56,806 bases of DNA from Flavipsychrobacter sp. (GTDB lineage: Bacteria; Bacteroidota; Bacteroidia; Chitinophagales; Chitinophagaceae). The position numbers and the translations under genes were made by a program. The stretch lies in the NCBI GenBank assembly GCA_016786565.1, contig JAEUVY010000007.1:1-56806 (forward strand), in the 5' to 3' direction. The notes below the pieces were generated by a model. The model made no database searches, was not told where the DNA came from, and saw only the letters and a program-made list of their open reading frames with translations. Positions within the stretch are counted from its first letter, which is position 1, and every line of letters begins with the position of its first letter. Of the stretch, positions 1-9,074 are shown one piece after another.

Positions 1-3000
1 TTAGTTGATGTAGCACTTGCAACCAATGTTGCAGGCTGAGAGATCGTTTTGCTCACTGTAGCAGTACAACCGTTAGCGTCTGTTACAGTCACGCTGTAAG
101 TACCTGCACTCAGACCGCTACGGTCTTGAGTAGTTGCACCACCATTCCACAGATAGGTATATGTAGTAGTACCACCGGCCACTGTAACATCTATAGATCC
201 ATTTGTTCCACCATTACAGCTTACGTTTGTTGACGTTGCCGTAGCAGTAAGTGTCGCTGGCTGAGTGATTGTCCTGGTCGCAGTTGTAGTACAGCCACGA
301 ACATCAGTTACAGTCACGCTGTAGGTGCCGGCAGCAAGACCTGTAATATCAGGCGACGTCGCTCCATTGCTCCAGCTATATATATATGGTGTTGTTCCGC
401 CGGTTACAGTCAGGTCAATAGAGCCATTTGTGCCACCGTTACAGTTTACATTCGTTGATGTGGCCGATGCAGCAAGTACCGCCGGCTGTGTTATTGTACG
501 CGACAGTGTCGAAGTACATCCTTTGGCATCCGTCACAGTAACACTGTAGGTGCCTGCTGCAATACCTGAAAGGTCCTGTGTTGTTGCAGCATTTGACCAG
601 CTGTAGGTAAATGGAGCACTACCGCCGGATACTGTAAGGTCTATTGCGCCGTTGCTACTACCAAAGCAGCTCACGTTCGTTCCGGATGAGGAAAGTGTTA
701 TAGCTGGATTAACAGTCACAACCTTGGTTGTGTAACAACCCGAAGGAAGTGTGTAGGAAATAGTTGCCGTGCCGGATGTTATTGCAGTAACAATACCTGT
801 TGCAGACCCAACAGTAGCAATACTACCGTTGCTACTGGTCCACGTACCGCCGGTGGTTGAACAACTTAAGGTTGAAGTGAGACCCACACATACTGACGCG
901 GAACCTGTTATAGATGCCGCCATCGGATTAACCGATACCGTTACCACTGCGGTGTTACTACAACCTGAAGATCCTGTACCTGTTACCGTATATGTGGTAG
1001 TCGTGGTTGGACTCGCCGTTACCGTTGCACATGTGCTGCATGACAGCCCCGCTGATGGAGTCCAAACATACGTTGACGCTCCGGAAGCCGAAAGCGATGT
1101 CCCTGCCCCCTGACATATTGTAACATTCGGAGAAACAGTTACAGTCGGAACCGATTTAGTTGATACAGTAACGGTTGAAGTCTTGGTACATCCGTTTGAC
1201 CCGGTTCCTGTCACAGTATAAGTTGTGGTAACCATTGGCGATGCGATAACACTCGCACATGTCGAACACGAAAGACTTCCTGCAGGAGACCACGAATAGA
1301 AAACACAACCGGAAGCCGAAAGTGGTGTCGACGCCCCCGGACAAATACTGGTGGCACCACTTACCGTCAAAGAAGGAAGCGAGTTGACAGTTATTGTAGA
1401 AACTGCCAAACAGCCTGATGCCATTCGGTAAGTTATCCTGGCGGTACCGGAAGACACCGCTGTCAATAAACCGGAACTTGACCCGATAGTGGCAACACTG
1501 GTACTACTGCTACTCCAGGTACCACCTGAAGGACTGCTTACCAACGTACTTGTTTCCCCCACACACAAACTTGATGCCCCGGTGATTGCCGATGGCGTCG
1601 GGTTAACAGTTATCGTCACAGTCGCACTGTTAGTACATCCGTTCGAACCTGTTCCTACTACTGTATACGTAGTAGTAATTGTTGGCGATGCCGAAGGCGA
1701 TGTGCAGGTTGTACAAGACAATCCTGTCGAAGGTGACCAAACATATGTAGATGCACCTGAAGCTGATAGTGTGGTAGACGATCCTGAACAAATTGCGGCT
1801 GCACCACCGGCTACTACCGATGGCAGAGATTTTACAGTCACTGTAACTGAAGCTGTTGCCGCACAGCTGAACGAGTTGTATCCGGTGACTACATAAGTTG
1901 TTGTCGCAGTAGGTGTGGCAGTTGGTGCCGAACAAGTAGTACAAGACAACCCGGAAGCAGGAGACCAGGAATAAGTTGCGCCCCCTGTTGCCGATAAAGG
2001 AACTGACACTCCCTGACAAACAGACGTCGCCGTAGGTGTTACATTCACAGTTGGCACCGGGTTAACTGATACTGTTATCGTACCGGTATTAACACATCCC
2101 CAAACATCTGTACCGGTGATTGTATAAGTTTTGGTAGTCGTAGGATTAGCTACCGGTGAAACACAGTTTGTGCAAGATAAACCTGAAGAAGGAGACCAGA
2201 TATATGTTGCTGCACCAGTTGCAGTCAAACTAGCCGAAGAGCCTAAACAAATTGTCTTGTTGGTTCCTGCAGATACAGTCGGTAAAACAGAAACAGGGAT
2301 AGTTCCGTAAGCAGTATTTGAAAGTAGCCCAAAATTGTTCACTGCGATGTACTGAAATACGGCATCACCATCAAACCCATCCACCGGATCAAATTTCAAT
2401 GTTGTGGCCTGCGATGGCGTCAATACCAGCCCCGCTGTAACTGCCACATTGGTCGTTCCGTTGTGGTAATATAAAATTCCGGAAGACGATGCCGGTATCG
2501 TCATTATTTTATAACTGGCAATGTAACCACCTACGTTCAGGTCTGTTGCAGTCAATGATGGTACCGATGACATACCTGTGCCATTAGGGTTACAAAGTGT
2601 AGCTCGGGTCACGTCGTTTGCCAAAGGCGCCAATGCGTTCGACAATTGGAAAATACCAGAGACGGCAAGCATATCGAGGCCCCCATTTGCAGGTTCGGTT
2701 GTGGTGGGGAAATAAGTTGAGTTTGTATAATCAACCACTTTTGATCCACTCGCGCCGTCCGGAAAATCACCCCCCATTATCGAATATCCATAAACTACTG
2801 TACCATTGGTAATTCCAAGATCTGAATACCTGATAAACACCCCACCTATCCCTTGCGTTGCATCTGTATACGCAGACACTTCGAGCCGCGAATCTGAAGG
2901 ATCTTTCCTCATTACACATGACGACATAACTGCTACAGGATTCGCACTTCCATAATGACTGGAATTCACTTTCAGAACCGATGAGTAACTCGAAGGATTC

Positions 3001-3626
3001 TGCGATCCATCAAGCCCCCTGATCACAGATACGGTAAACGGGTCATGAGCTCCAACTACACCACGATCCATAACAATGAATCCCTCCTGCGATGCAGCCA
3101 TTACAGTGTACCCGCCAGGAATAATATAATCGAAACGCTCGATGTTGTTATTGTTACCGTTTCCGTCTGCAGAGTTATTGAATATGTTGTCAGTACCTGC
3201 GTTCAAACCCCTTGCACCGTTAAACATGATCTCCATGTCCTCCTGATAAGACTGACGCAAGTTCAATGGGTTAGTTATTGCGTCTGCAGTTCCCTGATAC
3301 CACAACAATTGGCGCACCCCTGACACGAGACTATTATTCTTCCTCCTGATCTTTACATACGCGTCTGGAATGTTCCTGTAGGCATACGTGTTCGAGCCGA
3401 TCCCAAAAGAACTAAAATTCAAAAAGTTGTTCGACGTACCACTTGACGTACCAAAACGATACGTGTACTCATTGTCTTCCAACGGACTGCCTTGTGCACC
3501 GTTTGCATTGTACGTCTTCCCGTTACTCGCTGCCGTGTAAGAAGAATTTATTGTCTGTATCGCTACTTGACCAAAACCCGCAGATGACAAGAGTACACTC
3601 GCTATGGTAATAACAAGTGTTTTCAT
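1..3626 (-). CDS. Giant secreted Ig-like/SprB-repeat adhesin, 3' end cut by window edge
   Basis: The reading frame stays open from a start near 3626 to the window edge, at least 1208 residues; I checked the frame at several places. Translation begins with a signal peptide (MKTLVITIAS..., then GFGQ). In-frame ATGs at 3665 and 3674 would lengthen it, but 3626 gives the cleanest signal. Residues ~20-430 are a unique Asn/Ser/Gly-rich domain I do not recognise. Residues ~440-970 hold about seven Ig/PKD-like units with the pattern WxPSxGLSCxxC and TTTYTVTGT. Two of these resemble bacterial Big_2 domains (GGTWSSSST). From ~970 (DNA 715 to 1) come three full SprB repeats and part of a fourth, each ending in AGTYSVTVTDxxGC. 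SprB-type repeats occur on T9SS-exported surface adhesins used in gliding and attachment. A T9SS sorting domain is expected beyond the edge but is not visible. Exact ligand unknown. Confidence 0.9.
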   Translation of the reverse strand, partial: MKTLVITIASVLLSSAGFGQVAIQTINSSYTAASNGKTYNANGAQGSPLEDNEYTYRFGTSSGTSNNFLNFSSFGIGSNTYAYRNIPDAYVKIRRKNNSLVSGVRQLLWYQGTADAITNPLNLRQSYQEDMEIMFNGARGLNAGTDNIFNNSADGNGNNNNIERFDYIIPGGYTVMAASQEGFIVMDRGVVGAHDPFTVSVIRGLDGSQNPSSYSSVLKVNSSHYGSANPVAVMSSCVMRKDPSDSRLEVSAYTDATQGIGGVFIRYSDLGITNGTVVYGYSIMGGDFPDGASGSKVVDYTNSTYFPTTTEPANGGLDMLAVSGIFQLSNALAPLANDVTRATLCNPNGTGMSSVPSLTATDLNVGGYIASYKIMTIPASSSGILYYHNGTTNVAVTAGLVLTPSQATTLKFDPVDGFDGDAVFQYIAVNNFGLLSNTAYGTIPVSVLPTVSAGTNKTICLGSSASLTATGAATYIWSPSSGLSCTNCVSPVANPTTTKTYTITGTDVWGCVNTGTITVSVNPVPTVNVTPTATSVCQGVSVPLSATGGATYSWSPASGLSCTTCSAPTATPTATTTYVVTGYNSFSCAATASVTVTVKSLPSVVAGGAAAICSGSSTTLSASGASTYVWSPSTGLSCTTCTSPSASPTITTTYTVVGTGSNGCTNSATVTITVNPTPSAITGASSLCVGETSTLVSSPSGGTWSSSSTSVATIGSSSGLLTAVSSGTARITYRMASGCLAVSTITVNSLPSLTVSGATSICPGASTPLSASGCVFYSWSPAGSLSCSTCASVIASPMVTTTYTVTGTGSNGCTKTSTVTVSTKSVPTVTVSPNVTICQGAGTSLSASGASTYVWTPSAGLSCSTCATVTASPTTTTTYTVTGTGSSGCSNTAVVTVSVNPMAASITGSASVCVGLTSTLSCSTTGGTWTSSNGSIATVGSATGIVTAITSGTATISYTLPSGCYTTKVVTVNPAITLSSSGTNVSCFGSSNGAIDLTVSGGSAPFTYSWSNAATTQDLSGIAAGTYSVTVTDAKGCTSTLSRTITQPAVLAASATSTNVNCNGGTNGSIDLTVTGGTTPYIYSWSNGATSPDITGLAAGTYSVTVTDVRGCTTTATRTITQPATLTATATSTNVSCNGGTNGSIDVTVAGGTTTYTYLWNGGATTQDRSGLSAGTYSVTVTDANGCTATVSKTISQPATLVASATST

Positions 3627-3674
3627 CCTGCCGGTCTTGTGCAACATTTCTAAAGAAGTAATCATTTTCAACAT

Positions 3675-4231
3675 AGAAGTTAGTTTTCAGCTACTACAAG
3701 GGTATTATTATGATAATTTATATTTATTTTCAGAGCCCACTATAATCAGTAGGGACACAAATGTACCCAGCATTTCAAACAAATATTAAAAAGGATAATT
3801 AATGAGATGTTAATGACTATCGTTTAACATTCCCCAAACGCAATACAGACAGCCATTTATAATTTATTTTAATTGTGTTTTTATTATAATTTTTAAGAAA
3901 AATAGACAAAATGCGGCAATGATAATATTCAATATTTGAGCAAACTATTCCGCAGTTGTTAATATCTTCAAAATACCGAAATGCTGTATTTCAGCACATT
4001 ATAAATATACACAAATACTTATTGTTAACAGAATGCAATTACGCCCTCTAAATATCAAAAACCACCAAAAACACATTAAACAGCATCAATATCCTTTATT
4101 TTCTGAGGCGTCCTTCCACTCCGAAATGTGTCGAAAAAATGAATTGTTAACAGAACAAAGACACTACTTTCAAAAACGGGAATATTTGCCCGTTCATACA
4201 CTTCATCAACCATTCAGCACTACACATTCCT
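3675..4231. other. AT-rich intergenic region upstream of adhesin and feoB
   Basis: This stretch separates the divergent adhesin and feoB genes. I see no gene; the open frames here are short and unlike proteins. It holds TACATTTG on the minus strand at 3758-3765 and an exact 13-nt direct repeat, ATTGTTAACAGAA, at 4021-4033 and 4143-4155. The repeat contains palindromic GTTAAC and might be an operator for feoB. No FeoA frame is present. Confidence 0.5.
3758..3765 (-). promoter_or_regulatory. Candidate -7 element for adhesin gene
   Basis: The minus strand reads TACATTTG, a perfect match to the Bacteroidota -7 consensus TAnnTTTG. It lies 131 nt before the chosen ATG (83 nt before the longest ATG). 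No TTTG sits at the usual -33 spacing, so the call is tentative. Confidence 0.4.
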
Positions 4232-4239
4232 TACTTTTG
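4232..4239 (+). promoter_or_regulatory. -7 promoter element of feoB
   Basis: TACTTTTG matches TAnnTTTG and ends 10 nt before the feoB ATG, predicting a near-leaderless transcript. No clear -33 TTTG is visible. Confidence 0.55.
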
Positions 4240-4249
4240 CCACCGGTTA

Positions 4250-6367
4250 ATGAACAGGCCATATACTATAGCACTCGTCGGAAATCCCAATAGCGGTAAG
4301 AGCTCTCTCTTTAATGCGCTTACGGGACTCAACCAAAAGGTGGGCAATTTCGCCGGTGTTACCGTAGATAAGAAAACCGGCACCTCCCGCATTTCCGATT
4401 CGCTCACTGCCAGTATCATCGACCTGCCGGGCACATACAGTCTATACCCCAAAAGTGCCGATGAACAGGTCACCTACGAGGTACTGCTGAACCAGGCAAA
4501 CGCCGAAAGACCCGATCTTGTTATCGTCATTGCCGACGCCGCCAATCTCAAAAGGAACCTCCTTTTCTGCTCGCAGATCATGGACCTGAAGGTGCCTGTG
4601 ATAATGGCCCTCACCATGATGGACATAGCCCAGAGCAAGGGCATCACTATAGATACAGCCGGTCTGCAAAGACTGGTGGGTGTGCCCGTAGTGTCTATCA
4701 ATCCCCGGAAGAACAAAGGCATCGCTACTTTAAAGAAAGCAGTACACGATATATATAAGGCATCCCCCACCCCACGCCCCGACTTCATTTCCATACCCGC
4801 CCTCTCAAGCGAATGGATAGAGGAGATAAAGGAATTGTGCCACCAGACCAGCAACTATGCAGCCCTTCATATTGCGTGCAACTATGCCGGTCTGCAACAC
4901 ATAAACGCCGCCCAGCGCATACGTATCGCTGCATTACTTGGCGAGGCCGGCTTCCACAAGTCGCGCATACAGGCAGAGGAGATTGTGCAGCGCTACAAGA
5001 AGATAGACGCTATCATGCAGCAATGCGTGGTCACCGAAAGCCCCATGAAGCGCATGGTCATCAGCGACCGCATAGACAAGACGCTACTGCACCCTGTGCA
5101 CGGAAATGTGATCCTGCTGCTGGTGCTCTTCCTGCTGTTCCAGTCCATATTCTGGCTGGCCCAGTACCCAATGGACTGGATAGAACAGGCATTTGCAATG
5201 GGTGGCCACTGGCTGGGCACATTACTGCCCTCCGGCTACTTCGCCGACTTCGTTGTGAATGGTATCTGGGCCGGACTCGGTGGCATTGCCGTCTTTGTGC
5301 CTCAGATCATGATACTGTTCGGGCTCATCACCATTCTGGAAGACAGCGGCTACATGGCGCGCATCTCTTTCCTTACAGATCGTATCATGCGCAGCGCGGG
5401 TCTCAATGGCCGCTCTGTTATGCCACTCATCAGTGGCATGGCATGTGCCGTACCCGCAATCATGGCGGCCCGCACCATACAGAACCGCAAAGAACGCCTG
5501 GTCACCATCCTCGTCACACCGCTCATGAGCTGCTCGGCAAGGCTACCCGTCTACACTATGCTCATCGGCCTCGTTGTGCCAGACAAGGCTATCCTCGGCA
5601 TATTCAATATGCGCGGACTGGTGCTTATGGGCCTCTACCTGCTGGGCTTCTTCATGGCGCTGATAGTGGCCAAGGTGATGGACCTCATCATCAAGACGAA
5701 AGAACGCAATTTCTTCCTGCTGGAGCTGCCAGTATACCGCATGCCCCGCTGGAAGAACGTGGGTATCACCATGCTGGAGAAGGGCAAGATCTTCATCCGC
5801 GATGTGGGCAAGATCATCATCATGCTGTCGCTGGTATTGTGGGCACTGGCTGCATTCGGGCCACCGGCACAGATGAAGGCTGTTGATGCCAAGTACGATG
5901 CGCTCATACAAGCCGCACCTCAAAATACCAACGAACTGAACGCACTTCGCGCTACTGACAAACTGGAGCACTCTTTCGCCGGCATCCTGGGCCACGCCAT
6001 AGAACCTGCCATCAGACCATTAGGCTACGACTGGAAGATCGGCATTGCGCTCATCACCTCGTTTGCAGCACGCGAGGTGTTCGTCGGCACCATGGCCACC
6101 CTCTACAGCGTGGGCGATGCCGACAGCGGCACCAAAACCCTCACAGAGAAGATGCGTGCGGCGAAACGTGACGATGGTTCACCGGTCTATACGCTGGCAA
6201 CAGGTTTGTCACTCCTTATCTTCTATGCATTTGCTATGCAGTGCATGAGCACGCTGGCCATTGTGAAACGCGAGACCAGAAGCTGGAAGTACCCTGCCAT
6301 ACAGTTTGCCTACATGGCTGCCCTGGCCTATGTGGGTGCTTTGGTGGTGTACCAGCTGTTCCGTTAA
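4250..6367 (+). CDS. feoB: Ferrous iron transporter FeoB
   Basis: A 705-aa inner-membrane Fe(II) transporter with an N-terminal G domain. G1 is GNPNSGKS (residues 11-18), the G2 threonine is T38 in VGNFAGVTVDK, and G3 is DLPG (58-61). The G4 position reads TMMD (122-125) where the family normally has NxxD. The membrane part carries both FeoB gate signatures, GMACAVPAIMAART and TPLMSCSARLPVY, and the late motif FAAREVFVGTMATLYS. Length is normal for FeoB lacking a fused FeoA. There is no feoA next to it: the gene stands alone between the divergent adhesin and a convergent lipoprotein gene. The start is supported by a TACTTTTG box 10 nt upstream. Identification is secure; only the changed G4 motif is odd. 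Confidence 0.97.
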   Translation: MNRPYTIALVGNPNSGKSSLFNALTGLNQKVGNFAGVTVDKKTGTSRISDSLTASIIDLPGTYSLYPKSADEQVTYEVLLNQANAERPDLVIVIADAANLKRNLLFCSQIMDLKVPVIMALTMMDIAQSKGITIDTAGLQRLVGVPVVSINPRKNKGIATLKKAVHDIYKASPTPRPDFISIPALSSEWIEEIKELCHQTSNYAALHIACNYAGLQHINAAQRIRIAALLGEAGFHKSRIQAEEIVQRYKKIDAIMQQCVVTESPMKRMVISDRIDKTLLHPVHGNVILLLVLFLLFQSIFWLAQYPMDWIEQAFAMGGHWLGTLLPSGYFADFVVNGIWAGLGGIAVFVPQIMILFGLITILEDSGYMARISFLTDRIMRSAGLNGRSVMPLISGMACAVPAIMAARTIQNRKERLVTILVTPLMSCSARLPVYTMLIGLVVPDKAILGIFNMRGLVLMGLYLLGFFMALIVAKVMDLIIKTKERNFFLLELPVYRMPRWKNVGITMLEKGKIFIRDVGKIIIMLSLVLWALAAFGPPAQMKAVDAKYDALIQAAPQNTNELNALRATDKLEHSFAGILGHAIEPAIRPLGYDWKIGIALITSFAAREVFVGTMATLYSVGDADSGTKTLTEKMRAAKRDDGSPVYTLATGLSLLIFYAFAMQCMSTLAIVKRETRSWKYPAIQFAYMAALAYVGALVVYQLFR

Positions 6368-6382
6368 GATCGTTAGAAGTAC

Positions 6383-6655
6383 CTATTTAAGGATGGGGAT
6401 CCGGCACTTCTGTATATCCGGATCGCGGGAGATGGTCTCTATATTCTCAAGCGCCTCGTTCACATCAGGGTACTTCTCCGTCACCTTTATCATCACACAT
6501 TCGCAGTACTGCTTTGACTTGGCGGGGTTGCCTGTCCACGAGTTGGCATCATCTACACATGCTTCAAAGAAGGCATCTTTATCGCTCTGCATCCAGTTGG
6601 TCTGGCAGGCAGCTACAAGTAGCAATGCAGAAAGGTAGGGAAGCAGCTTTTTCAT
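6383..6655 (-). CDS. Small cysteine-containing lipoprotein
   Basis: A 90-aa protein with a lipoprotein signal: MKKLLPYLSALLLVAAC, lipidation expected at the cysteine of VAAC. The mature part has three further cysteines (ACVDD, YCECV) and one near the C-terminus (KCRIP), in an arrangement (FFEACVDDA...SKQYCECVMIKVTEKYP) seen in small uncharacterised Bacteroidota lipoproteins. Another in-frame ATG lies two codons upstream at 6661. It converges with feoB 15 bp away and is transcribed in the same direction as hemD, 67 bp downstream of hemD's end, so it may be the last gene of that cluster. Function unknown; the cysteines could form a disulfide or bind metal. Confidence 0.75.
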   Translation of the reverse strand: MKKLLPYLSALLLVAACQTNWMQSDKDAFFEACVDDANSWTGNPAKSKQYCECVMIKVTEKYPDVNEALENIETISRDPDIQKCRIPILK

Positions 6656-6722
6656 GTACATAAAGGTGCGATATTATTTACATCTAAACACACTTTCGCG
6701 GGAAAAAGCAATTGTTGGAAGT

Positions 6723-7511
6723 CTACTTCTTGGCCGAGTTGATGAACAACTCCAGCGCCGATACCATTGACGGAGCGTTGGGAGCCGGTGCTTTGATGTC
6801 CAGACGCATACCTAGGTCCTCTATCGCTTTGGACGTTGTGGGACCGAAGGCACCTATGAGCGTACCATTCTGCTTGTAGGCCGGATCGTGCTCCATAAGC
6901 GACTGCACACTGAACGGACTGAAGAACACAATGACGTCGTATTTCGACTGCATCACCTGTGCAATGTCGTTGGAGACCATGCGGTAAAGGGTCACCTCGG
7001 CATACTTGATGTTGTGCTTGATGAGGTGGTTGGCCAGTTCGTTCTTGCCGCTATCCGATACAGGCAGGATGTACTTTTCGTTCTTGTGTTTGGTGATCAC
7101 ATCCTGCAGACCGGCTGTGCTGCCATCGGCAGAGAAGAACACCTTGCGCTTGCGGTACAGTATGAACTTCTGCAGATAAAGCGCAACGGCCTCGGTGATG
7201 CAGAAGTACTTCATGTCCTGAGACACCTTGATCTTCAGTTCCTCACAGATGCGAAAAAAGTGATCTACCGCGTTGCGGCTGGTGAATATGATGGCGGTAT
7301 ACTCGGTGATATCAACCTTCTGTTTCCTGAAGTCCTTGCCGCTGAGTCCTTCAACCCTGATGAACGGATGAAAGTCGAGTTGCAGGCTGTATTTCTTTGC
7401 GAGGTCGAAGTAGGGAGACTTATCGGTTTCGGGACGTGGTTGCGTAATTAATATACGGCTGATCTTCACTTCCTTTTTCTCAGCACCCTTTTTTTGAGCA
7501 ACTTTCGCCAT
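6723..7511 (-). CDS. hemD: Uroporphyrinogen-III synthase
   Basis: A 262-aa cytoplasmic enzyme that cyclises hydroxymethylbilane to uroporphyrinogen III in tetrapyrrole synthesis. The fold is recognisable from ILITQPRPETDKSPYFDLAKK, the first-domain end AIIFTSRNAVDHFF and the second-domain segments ILPVSDSGKNELANHL, VIVFFSPFSVQSL and GAFGPTTSKAIEDLG, which match the two-lobed HemD family. The family is weakly conserved, so active-site residues cannot be named safely. I chose ATG at 7511; the frame extends two codons to a TTG at 7517, which is less likely. A basic N-terminal extension (AKVAQKKGAEKKEVK) precedes the domain. It follows the DUF4271 gene by 57 bp, a pairing common in Bacteroidota, so the two are probably co-transcribed. 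Confidence 0.9.
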   Translation of the reverse strand: MAKVAQKKGAEKKEVKISRILITQPRPETDKSPYFDLAKKYSLQLDFHPFIRVEGLSGKDFRKQKVDITEYTAIIFTSRNAVDHFFRICEELKIKVSQDMKYFCITEAVALYLQKFILYRKRKVFFSADGSTAGLQDVITKHKNEKYILPVSDSGKNELANHLIKHNIKYAEVTLYRMVSNDIAQVMQSKYDVIVFFSPFSVQSLMEHDPAYKQNGTLIGAFGPTTSKAIEDLGMRLDIKAPAPNAPSMVSALELFINSAKK

Positions 7512-7568
7512 ATTCAAGAATTATCTGGGGTATATACAGGAACAATACTCTATTCAGCAGTTAATGAA

Positions 7569-8438
7569 TCAATAAAACATCAATCCTTTCACTAATAATT
7601 TCATCAATACTGCCAGCGGCAATAATTCCGAGGCGCAAAGGTACATAAAAAAATGGAATTTGCTGTACTGGAAAAACGAGCCGAACACCTGCCACGACCT
7701 GAAGTACCTGTTGAGCAGCAGAATTCCGGCCGCCACAAATGACACAAATACTATATGCTGCGCCCACCCATGATCGGCAAATGCCAGGATGATGATGAAC
7801 GGCAACAACGCCACCGACAGCACCTTGTTGATCAGGAACACATTAAACAAATAGTGCTCCGTTATCCCCTCTACCCTGAACGCCCAGCCGCTGAACCTGA
7901 TGGCCGCATACTTGGTCATATAGATCATACCCGTACCTGTTATGAGCATGATGATGAGCAGTGACGGCGGAATGACCCCCGAACTGCGTGGCGTGAAAAA
8001 ACGCACCACATAATATATATATGCCCCGCCGGCAAAGGCGAAGAACAGGTTCATAAGGAAGTTGGGCAGGCCCGCCCCCTGCAACTGATCCTTTAGCTGC
8101 CTGTTGCTGAGTGTGGGGTTCCAGAAGGCGCGCCACAGGTTGATGAAGTAGCGCGTATCCATGTACCTGATAAGCCCCAGCAGCAGACAAAGGGTGAGCA
8201 GCAGGTAGAAATCGGCCGTCTGAGACACCCATATATGCGGCGACTGTATATCGCTGATGACGTATGGACTGGCCACCATCGGGTGGTTCACCAGCATACT
8301 ATCGGCGGTGTAGCGTGCATACCACTCTACAATGGCACTGTCGCCCAGGTAGCTGATGCCATAGTCGGCGGGGGCACCCTGTGCAAATGCACCGGACGCT
8401 GCCAATACCCATAAGACCATCAGAAATAGACGCTTCAT
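7569..8438 (-). CDS. DUF4271 integral membrane protein
   Basis: A 289-aa protein with an N-terminal signal (MKRLFLMVLWVLAASGAFAQ), a ~60-residue periplasmic stretch and then about six or seven hydrophobic segments starting at FYLLLTLCLLLGLI. The conserved block RYFINLWRAFWNPTLSNRQLKDQ and the C-terminal FFMYLCASELLPLAVLMK are typical of the Bacteroidota DUF4271 family, whose function is unknown. It lies directly upstream of hemD and is usually found there, suggesting a link to tetrapyrrole synthesis or envelope function; that is inference. The start at 8438 is preferred over the longer frame to 8492 because it gives a good signal peptide and lies 9 nt after a minus-strand TAATTTTG box. Confidence 0.88.
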   Translation of the reverse strand: MKRLFLMVLWVLAASGAFAQGAPADYGISYLGDSAIVEWYARYTADSMLVNHPMVASPYVISDIQSPHIWVSQTADFYLLLTLCLLLGLIRYMDTRYFINLWRAFWNPTLSNRQLKDQLQGAGLPNFLMNLFFAFAGGAYIYYVVRFFTPRSSGVIPPSLLIIMLITGTGMIYMTKYAAIRFSGWAFRVEGITEHYLFNVFLINKVLSVALLPFIIILAFADHGWAQHIVFVSFVAAGILLLNRYFRSWQVFGSFFQYSKFHFFMYLCASELLPLAVLMKLLVKGLMFY

Positions 8439-8447
8439 GCCGTGCTG

Positions 8448-8455
8448 CAAAATTA
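8448..8455 (-). promoter_or_regulatory. -7 promoter element for DUF4271-hemD
   Basis: The minus strand reads TAATTTTG, a perfect TAnnTTTG, ending 9 nt before the chosen ATG of the DUF4271 gene. It decides between alternative starts. Confidence 0.55.
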
Positions 8456-8531
8456 GCCGTAATCTCACAGCACGCAGGTAAAGACAGTGCAACGGGGCAC
8501 ATATTTATCCACCCTCATGTGTGGATATCAT

Positions 8532-9065
8532 TTATTGCGGGGTCAGCCCTGCCGAAATACTATCCAGAAGGGCGGTCATATTGGCCTTGTTGTGCTTTTT
8601 GCAGGTCTTCATCAGTTTCGGCCGCAGCTTACCGAAGAATTCCAGCGTTTCGCCACGGTGCTCCTTGCCTATATGGCCCACTATGGCACCGGCCCAGTAG
8701 TTGCGGTAGTCGGTATAGACGAGGTTGTTGCTGCTGTACAGGAACTCCACCAGCTCGTTGGGGCGCTTTTCCAGCACTTTGTAACAGTCGTCAAAGAGCA
8801 TGGTGGCCAGGCCCGCATCGGCATACATGAGCATGCGCGACACCAGCAACATATAAAAAGGGCGGGTAGCGTTGTTGCGGGTCTGCAGACTGTCGGCAAT
8901 GCGGGTAGTGAAACTGTCCACCCCGGCCTTGCGCACCTCGTTGTAATAGTCTTTGGCACCTGCATGCACGCCGCGGTGTTGCAGATACTTATTGATGTCG
9001 CCGAGGGGTTGTGCGCCGGCATGTGCCGCCCAAAGCAGCGATAGGATAAACAGCAGGGTTCTCAT
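8532..9065 (-). CDS. Secreted hypothetical protein downstream of paaG
   Basis: A 177-aa protein with a clear signal peptide (MRTLLFILSLLWAAHAGAQ). The mature part is mostly helical, with TRPFYMLLVSRMLMYADAG and a C-terminal KTCKKHNKANMTALLDSI. I do not recognise a named family; similar short secreted proteins are common in Chitinophagaceae. It starts 9 bp after the paaG stop and is therefore almost certainly in the same transcript, although nothing in the sequence links it to CoA metabolism. Function unknown. Confidence 0.75.
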   Translation of the reverse strand: MRTLLFILSLLWAAHAGAQPLGDINKYLQHRGVHAGAKDYYNEVRKAGVDSFTTRIADSLQTRNNATRPFYMLLVSRMLMYADAGLATMLFDDCYKVLEKRPNELVEFLYSSNNLVYTDYRNYWAGAIVGHIGKEHRGETLEFFGKLRPKLMKTCKKHNKANMTALLDSISAGLTPQ

Positions 9066-9074
9066 ATAGTTCTA

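Noticed and set aside
769..2019. Frames on the plus strand (769-1113, 1489-1896) and in a second minus frame (1630-2019)
   Set aside because: They are antisense or off-frame reads of the adhesin repeats; the minus-strand frame through the whole region is open and gives clear domains.
1..2300. Tandem repeats that might be a CRISPR array
   Set aside because: Repeat units are ~220 nt, in one continuous reading frame, and translate to SprB and Ig-like modules; there are no short identical repeats with unique spacers.
4033..4293. feoA upstream of feoB
   Set aside because: The 86-codon frame here is rich in His, Gln and Ser, lacks the SH3-like FeoA pattern, and overlaps the feoB start and its promoter box.
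4813..5886. 357-aa frame overlapping feoB
   Set aside because: Out-of-frame read of feoB; it has low-complexity His/Arg/Gly composition and no domain.
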